Shown: piece by piece, positions 6,677 to 10,566 of the stretch | Layout: every line of letters begins with the position of its first letter | Position numbering within the stretch: the first letter of the stretch is position 1 | Made by a program: the position numbers and the translations under genes | Notes under the pieces: model-generated | Told to the model about the DNA's origin: nothing | The model's database searches: none | What the model saw: only the letters and a program-made list of their open reading frames with translations | Assembly: GCA_947177925.1 (NCBI GenBank) | Contig: CAMWWJ010000096.1 | Span: 1 to 10,566 of the forward strand | Direction: 5' to 3' | Length of the DNA: 10,566 nucleotides | Source: an uncultured Lachnospiraceae bacterium | Lineage (GTDB): Bacteria; Bacillota; Clostridia; Lachnospirales; Lachnospiraceae

Positions 6677-7837
6677 ATGGAAGTATATTTAGATAATTCT
6701 GCTACAACGAGAGTGATGGATGAAGTGGCACGTCTCGTAGTGGAGATATTTACAAAGGATTATGGAAATGCATCCAGTATGCATAAAAAGGGTGTCAGTG
6801 CAGAACGATATATCAAATATGCAAAAGAAACCCTTTCCAAAATCATGAAGGTAAAGGACAAGGAGATTTACTTTACCTCGGGAGGAACGGAGTCCGATAA
6901 CTGGGCGCTTATGGGAGCTGCTTATGCCAATATGAGGGCAGGGCGGCACTTGATTACCACACAGATAGAACATCCGGCTATTTTGCAGACTATGGATTAT
7001 CTGGAAAGACAGGGCTTTGAAGTGACTTATCTGCCTGTAAGCGAAGAGGGCATTGTTTCGCTGGAAGCATTGAAAAAGGCTCTTAGGCCGGACACTATTT
7101 TAGTTTCCATTATGCAGGTGAATAATGAAGTGGGAGCCATACAGCCCATTGAAGAGGCTGCCGAGCTCATAAAGAAACATAATCCCCAGACATTATTTCA
7201 TGTAGATGCAGTGCAGGGGTTTGGAAAGCTGCCCATGTATCCAAAGAAATGGGGAGTGGATATGGTATCGGTAAGCGGTCATAAAATTCACGGACCAAAG
7301 GGCGTGGGAATTTTGTATATCAGAGAAGGGGTGAAAATCCGGCCTATTATCTATGGCGGGGGACAGCAGAAAAATTATCGTTCCGGTACGGAAAATGTTC
7401 CGGGAGCAGCAGGGCTTGCCAAGGCGGCGGAAATATTGTACAGACATTTGGATGAGGACAGGGAAAGGCTTTATGAGCTGAGAAGCTATTTTACCCATGA
7501 GCTTTTGCAAATGGATGATGTGCGTATTAACGGCCCGATTTCGGAAGGGGCGGGGGCGGCGCCTCATATTGTCAGTGCCTCCATAGAAGGAATCAGAAGC
7601 GAAGTGCTTCTTCATGCTTTAGAAGAAAGAAATATTTTTGTTTCTGCAGGCAGTGCATGTGCTTCCAAGAAGCATACGATCAGTGCCACTTTGCAGGCAA
7701 TGAAAATAGAACAGTCTCTTTTGGATTCCACCATTCGTTTCAGCTTTTCTGTTTTTACCACAAAGGAGGAACTGGATTATACGTTAAAGACGCTACGGGA
7801 AGTGATTCCCATGCTTCGCAGATATAAAAGATACTAG
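6677..7837 (+). CDS. Cysteine desulfurase, NifS/IscS family, partner of ThiI
   Basis: This pyridoxal-phosphate enzyme takes sulfur from L-cysteine, leaving alanine and an enzyme persulfide that is passed to an acceptor protein. The 386 residues are of usual length. They show the NifS start YLDNSATTRV (4-13), the cofactor-contacting TSGGTESDN (67-75) and EHP with His99, HVDAVQ with Asp177, the cofactor lysine Lys203 in SGHKIHGPKG, RSGTEN (235-240), and the catalytic Cys328 in GSACAS. The short active-site loop fits the NifS/IscS group rather than the SufS group. The neighbouring gene is thiI, 51 bases downstream of the stop. In Bacillus subtilis the desulfurase NifZ next to thiI supplies sulfur for tRNA 4-thiouridine, so this is likely a dedicated ThiI donor, though a wider iron-sulfur cluster role cannot be excluded. 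The ribosome binding site AGGAAGGA (6663-6670) lies six bases before ATG. Confidence 0.93.
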   Translation: MEVYLDNSATTRVMDEVARLVVEIFTKDYGNASSMHKKGVSAERYIKYAKETLSKIMKVKDKEIYFTSGGTESDNWALMGAAYANMRAGRHLITTQIEHPAILQTMDYLERQGFEVTYLPVSEEGIVSLEALKKALRPDTILVSIMQVNNEVGAIQPIEEAAELIKKHNPQTLFHVDAVQGFGKLPMYPKKWGVDMVSVSGHKIHGPKGVGILYIREGVKIRPIIYGGGQQKNYRSGTENVPGAAGLAKAAEILYRHLDEDRERLYELRSYFTHELLQMDDVRINGPISEGAGAAPHIVSASIEGIRSEVLLHALEERNIFVSAGSACASKKHTISATLQAMKIEQSLLDSTIRFSFSVFTTKEELDYTLKTLREVIPMLRRYKRY

Positions 7838-7841
7838 AAAT

Positions 7842-7859
7842 ATCAGCAAAATGGCTGAT
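7842..7859 (+). other. Small hairpin between the desulfurase gene and thiI
   Basis: ATCAGC (7842-7847) and GCTGAT (7854-7859) form a perfect six-base stem with a six-base loop, right after the desulfurase stop and 29 bases before the thiI start. Only TTT follows, so it is unlikely to terminate; it could be an RNA-stability element or chance. Confidence 0.4.
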
Positions 7860-7872
7860 TTATCATACTCAT

Positions 7873-7880
7873 GGAAAGGA
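7873..7880 (+). promoter_or_regulatory. Ribosome binding site that decides the thiI start
   Basis: GGAAAGGA is 8 bases before the ATG at 7889. It overlaps the upstream in-frame ATG at 7871, which therefore is unlikely to be used. Confidence 0.65.
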
Positions 7881-7888
7881 ATACACAT

Positions 7889-9067
7889 ATGTTCAAGGCA
7901 TTTTTAATCAAATATGCAGAAATAGGAATTAAAGGAAAGAACCGATATTTATTTGAGGAAGCGCTGGTTGACCAGATCCGCTTTGCCTTAAAAAAGGTGG
8001 AGGGAGAATTTAAGGTTCACAGAACCCAGGGGAGAATCTATGTAGATGCCTTATCGGAATTTGATTTTGATGAAACCGTACAGGGACTACAGAAGGTATT
8101 TGGCATTTCCGGCATTTGTCCGGTAGTATATGCGGAGGATGAGGGCTTTGAGAAATTAGGAAAAGATGTAGTGGAATTTATTGATCGGGTATATCCGGAA
8201 AAAAATCAGACCTTTAAGGTACATGCAAGGCGTGCCAGAAAAAATTATCCCATGGATTCCATGGAGATAAACTGTGAGCTTGGGGGCGTGATTTTAGATG
8301 CCTATCCGGAAATGAAGGTGGATGTTCATCATCCTGAAATTGAACTGAATGTGGAAATTCGTGAAAAAATTTATATATATTCTCAGATTATTCCGGGACC
8401 GGGAGGAATGCCTGTAGGCACCAACGGTAAGGCAATGCTTCTTTTGTCAGGAGGCATTGACTCTCCCGTTGCCGGATATATGATCAGCAAGCGGGGGGTA
8501 AAAATCGATGCGGTTTATTTTCATGCGCCTCCTTACACAAGTGAACGTGCCAAGGAAAAGGTAGTGGATCTGGCAAAGTATGTGGCAGCTTATTCTGGTC
8601 CTATGAAGCTTCATATCGTAAATTTTACGGATATCCAGCTTTATATTTATGAAAAATGCCCCCACGATGAGCTGACCATCATCATGCGCCGTTTTATGAT
8701 GAAGATTGCCGAGAGGATTGCTTTGGAAAGCGGCTGCCTTGGGCTGATTACCGGAGAAAGCATTGGACAAGTTGCTTCTCAGACTATGCAGAGCCTGGCA
8801 GCTACCAATGAGGTTTGCACTCTCCCGGTGTATCGGCCTCTGATTGGCTTTGACAAACAGGAAATCGTGGAGATATCGGAAAAAATTGATACTTACGAAA
8901 CCTCTGTGCTCCCTTATGAGGACTGCTGCACGATTTTCGTGGCAAAGCATCCTGTTACAAAGCCAAATGTAAAGGTAATCAAAGGTCATGAAAAAAATCT
9001 GGCGGAAAAAATAGACGAAATGGTAGAGACTGCTTTAAGCAGCAGGGAGATTCTGGATATTGAATAA
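7889..9067 (+). CDS. thiI: tRNA 4-thiouridine synthase ThiI (tRNA sulfurtransferase), without rhodanese domain
   Basis: ThiI adenylates U8 of tRNA with ATP and replaces oxygen with sulfur to give s4U, a near-UV sensor; in some bacteria it also helps make the thiazole of thiamine. From the ATG at 7889 (392 residues) the order is: a ferredoxin-like start (FLIKYAEIGIKGKNRYLFE, matching the family's RYGEIxLKGKNR), a THUMP RNA-binding domain (about 55-165), and a PP-loop ATPase domain with SGGIDSP at 187-193 and ITGESIGQVASQT (287-299). EDCC (344-347) contains the conserved catalytic cysteine of the AANH domain. The protein stops soon after this domain, so the rhodanese domain carrying the persulfide cysteine in E. 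coli ThiI is absent, as in Bacillus; sulfur should come straight from the adjacent desulfurase. The start 7889 is preferred over 7871 because a ribosome binding site occupies 7873-7880 and the family N-terminus begins there. Confidence 0.95.
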   Translation: MFKAFLIKYAEIGIKGKNRYLFEEALVDQIRFALKKVEGEFKVHRTQGRIYVDALSEFDFDETVQGLQKVFGISGICPVVYAEDEGFEKLGKDVVEFIDRVYPEKNQTFKVHARRARKNYPMDSMEINCELGGVILDAYPEMKVDVHHPEIELNVEIREKIYIYSQIIPGPGGMPVGTNGKAMLLLSGGIDSPVAGYMISKRGVKIDAVYFHAPPYTSERAKEKVVDLAKYVAAYSGPMKLHIVNFTDIQLYIYEKCPHDELTIIMRRFMMKIAERIALESGCLGLITGESIGQVASQTMQSLAATNEVCTLPVYRPLIGFDKQEIVEISEKIDTYETSVLPYEDCCTIFVAKHPVTKPNVKVIKGHEKNLAEKIDEMVETALSSREILDIE

Positions 9068-9107
9068 GAAGTAGAGAATAATCAGGTATCTGACAGGAAA
9101 TGGCGGA

Positions 9108-9142
9108 AACAAAAAGCAGGGACGCCTGTCCCTGCTTCTGTT
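9108..9142. terminator. Bidirectional terminator between thiI and the HPr-like gene
   Basis: AAGCAGGGAC (9114-9123) and GTCCCTGCTT (9128-9137) form a perfect ten-base stem with a GCCT loop, extended imperfectly outward. Read on the minus strand it is followed by an unbroken T run (complement of the A run 9111-9115) and then GTTT, a strong terminator for the minus-strand gene. On the plus strand only interrupted T residues follow (TTCTGTT), so it is weaker for thiI. Confidence 0.85.
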
Positions 9143-9150
9143 GATTATAA

Positions 9151-9384
9151 TTACTCGATTATGTATGGTTTTAAAACTTCTAATACATCATCTACGTTAT
9201 CCTCTGCATGGATATTCAAGTCGATGGATTTGGATAAATCCAGACTGAAAATACCCATGATGGACTTTGCATCGATAACGTATCTGCCTGAAACTAAGTC
9301 GAAATCATAATCAAATTTGGTAATATCATTTACGAATGATTTTACTTTGTCGATTGAATTTAATGAAATTTTAACTGTTTTCAT
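9151..9384 (-). CDS. HPr-like protein lacking the active-site histidine
   Basis: This 77-residue protein aligns over its length, by eye and without gaps in the middle, with HPr of the sugar phosphotransferase system. TKFDYDFDL (22-30) matches SKYDADVNL of Bacillus HPr and AKSIMGIFSLDLSKSIDL (39-56) matches LKSIMGVMSLGIAKGAEI. Ser41 falls at HPr Ser46, the HPr kinase target, with Ile-Met-Gly conserved after it. But the HPr loop GIHARPA reads NSIDKV here: His15 becomes Ser10 and Arg17 becomes Asp12. It therefore should not accept phosphate from enzyme I, and may be a regulator in the manner of Crh, which has Gln at position 15; that is inference. The start at 9384 is chosen over the ATG at 9402 because AAGGAGGTA lies six bases upstream of it. 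It is a single-gene unit convergent with thiI and divergent from mtaB, with a good promoter and terminator. Confidence 0.8.
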   Translation of the reverse strand: MKTVKISLNSIDKVKSFVNDITKFDYDFDLVSGRYVIDAKSIMGIFSLDLSKSIDLNIHAEDNVDDVLEVLKPYIIE

Positions 9385-9390
9385 TGGAAT

Positions 9391-9399
9391 TACCTCCTT
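9391..9399 (-). promoter_or_regulatory. Strong ribosome binding site of the HPr-like gene
   Basis: AAGGAGGTA on the minus strand, six bases before the ATG at 9384, is a near-perfect Shine-Dalgarno sequence. It fixes the start and excludes the upstream ATG at 9402, and suggests strong translation. Confidence 0.85.
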
Positions 9400-9424
9400 C
9401 ATAATTTAAATACCTTCATTTCCT

Positions 9425-9453
9425 ATACTAATGGTTCAAAGGGAAAAAGTCAA
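9425..9453 (-). promoter_or_regulatory. Promoter of the HPr-like gene
   Basis: On the minus strand TTGACT (9453-9448, five of six consensus matches) and TAGTAT (9430-9425, four of six) are separated by exactly 17 bases. The predicted start near 9418 gives a leader of about 35 bases that includes the ribosome binding site. Confidence 0.6.
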
Positions 9454-9487
9454 TACGAAAACAGTACAAAAAAAAGAGAGGTTTCAT

Positions 9488-10566
9488 ATGAAAAGTGTGG
9501 CACTACATAACTTAGGCTGCAAAGTCAACTCTTACGAAATGGACGTTATGCAACAAATCTTACAGGAAAACGGGTATATAATTGTACCATTTGATGAATT
9601 TGCGGATATTTATGTGATAAATACCTGTACCGTAACCAATATGGCGGACAGAAAAAGCAGGCAGATGCTCCATCGGGCAAAAAAGCAGAATCCAGATGGA
9701 ATCGTAGTGGCAACCGGCTGCTATGTTCAGACCGGAGAAGAGGCTGTCTGTCTGGATGAAGCCATAGACCTTGCAATTGGGAATAACCGGAAAAAAGATA
9801 TTGCTTCTCTTTTGGAGCAATTCTTTCGGCAGCGGGAAGCGCTTGTGGGAGAAAAGGATGTAATTCTCCAAAGTAAGGAAGCGGAAGCAAGGCGAAAAAC
9901 TTTAAATGACACTACCATTATTGACATTAACCATACAAACGAGTATGAAAGAATGTTTTTAAAGGAAACTGCAGAACATACAAGAGCCTACATTAAGATT
10001 CAGGACGGCTGTAATCAATTTTGCACCTATTGCATTATTCCTTATGCAAGAGGACGGGTCCGCTCTAGAAGCGAGGAAGACATAATAAGGGAGATTACGG
10101 ATTTACAAAAAAGAGGGTATAAAGAAATCGTGCTGACCGGCATTCATTTAAGCTCCTATGGAGTGGACTTTGGAAAAGAGCCGCTTCTTCTTCCTTTGAT
10201 TAAAAAAATCCATGAAATAGATGGAATAGAAAGAATCCGCTTAGGCTCCTTGGAACCAAGGATCATTACGGAAGAATTTGCTGGAGAATTGTCCGCTATG
10301 AAAAAAATCTGCCCCCATTTCCATCTGTCCCTTCAAAGCGGCTGTGATGCTACTTTAAAAAGAATGAACCGCCGTTACGATACAGGGGAATTTAAAGAAA
10401 AGGTTCAGATTTTGCGAAAGGCATTTCCGCATCCTGCAATCACAACCGATGTAATAACCGGATTTCCGGGTGAAACGGAAGAAGAATTTCAGGAAACTAA
10501 GGCGTTTTTAGAAAACATCCGCTTTTTTGAAATGCATATTTTCCCATATTCCAAAAGAAAGGGAAC
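9488..10566 (+). CDS. mtaB: tRNA (N6-threonylcarbamoyladenosine37-C2)-methylthiotransferase MtaB, 5' part; runs off the window
   Basis: MtaB is a radical-SAM enzyme with two iron-sulfur clusters that adds a methylthio group to t6A37 in tRNAs reading ANN codons. 359 codons are visible and the frame is open at the window end; the family is usually about 430-450 residues, so the TRAM domain should lie beyond. The N-terminal UPF0004 domain shows the three auxiliary-cluster cysteines: Cys11 in NLGCKVNSYE, Cys46 in NTCTVTN and Cys77 in ATGCYVQ. The radical-SAM motif is CNQFCTYC (Cys174, Cys178, Cys181), followed by IIPYARGRVRSR. The GCKVN and QDGCNQFC forms favour MtaB (B. subtilis YqeV) over MiaB and RimO. 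The site GAGAGG (9476-9481) precedes ATG by six bases. It is divergent from the HPr-like gene; a plus-strand -10-like TATACT at 9424-9429 overlaps that gene's -10, but I see no clear -35 for mtaB. Confidence 0.95.
   Translation, partial: MKSVALHNLGCKVNSYEMDVMQQILQENGYIIVPFDEFADIYVINTCTVTNMADRKSRQMLHRAKKQNPDGIVVATGCYVQTGEEAVCLDEAIDLAIGNNRKKDIASLLEQFFRQREALVGEKDVILQSKEAEARRKTLNDTTIIDINHTNEYERMFLKETAEHTRAYIKIQDGCNQFCTYCIIPYARGRVRSRSEEDIIREITDLQKRGYKEIVLTGIHLSSYGVDFGKEPLLLPLIKKIHEIDGIERIRLGSLEPRIITEEFAGELSAMKKICPHFHLSLQSGCDATLKRMNRRYDTGEFKEKVQILRKAFPHPAITTDVITGFPGETEEEFQETKAFLENIRFFEMHIFPYSKRKG

Noticed and set aside
7193..7615. 140-codon open frame on the minus strand opposite the desulfurase gene
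   Set aside because: Shadow of a clear cysteine desulfurase gene; no motif or start signal of its own.
8447..8989. 180-codon open frame on the minus strand opposite thiI
   Set aside because: It lies wholly inside thiI, has no recognisable domain or ribosome binding site, and is explained by the codon bias of the real gene.
1..10566. A novel multi-gene defence or mobile system spanning the window
   Set aside because: Most genes are housekeeping genes with clear families; the nuclease, membrane protein and HPr-like gene are separate transcription units with no shared context that would make a system.

Overview
The window looks like a chromosomal segment of a low-to-moderate GC Gram-positive anaerobe, most likely class Clostridia (a Lachnospiraceae-like genome is my best guess). 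This is inferred from AGGAGG-type ribosome binding sites, the gene order, a ThiI without a rhodanese domain beside its own cysteine desulfurase, and an HPr-like protein. It is mostly core housekeeping sequence with a few accessory inserts. I see no CRISPR array, rRNA, tRNA, prophage or insertion sequence.

Layout: (1) 2-943 is the 3' part of dnaJ, closed by a strong terminator (962-1002). (2) 1003-1382 is an AT-rich stretch with no gene, with a weak promoter candidate and some inverted repeats. (3) 1389-2255 is a stand-alone Rpn-type PD-(D/E)XK nuclease gene, followed by its own probable terminator (2350-2393). (4) A promoter at about 2445-2473 precedes a large polytopic GT-C-like membrane protein (2532-4823), whose stop overlaps the start of prmA (4820-5881); rsmE follows (5886-6626). 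(5) A cysteine desulfurase (6677-7837) and thiI (7889-9067) form the sulfur-transfer pair. (6) A hairpin at 9114-9137 separates thiI from a convergent small minus-strand gene for an HPr-like protein (9151-9384). (7) mtaB (9488 to beyond the window end) is divergent from the HPr-like gene.

Working together: prmA (ribosomal protein L11 methylation), rsmE (16S rRNA m3U1498), NifS/ThiI (tRNA s4U8, possibly thiazole sulfur) and mtaB (ms2t6A37 in tRNA) all modify the translation apparatus. dnaJ-prmA-rsmE-mtaB is a known Firmicutes order (Bacillus subtilis dnaJ-yqeT-yqeU-yqeV). Here it is split in two places: the nuclease and the membrane protein lie between dnaJ and prmA, and the desulfurase, thiI and HPr-like gene lie between rsmE and mtaB.

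The points most worth a second look are the HPr-like protein, which lacks the phosphorylatable His and its Arg partner but keeps the Ser46 region; the translational coupling of the GT-C-like protein to prmA; and the lone Rpn nuclease in its own transcription unit. I found no convincing previously undescribed multi-gene system.
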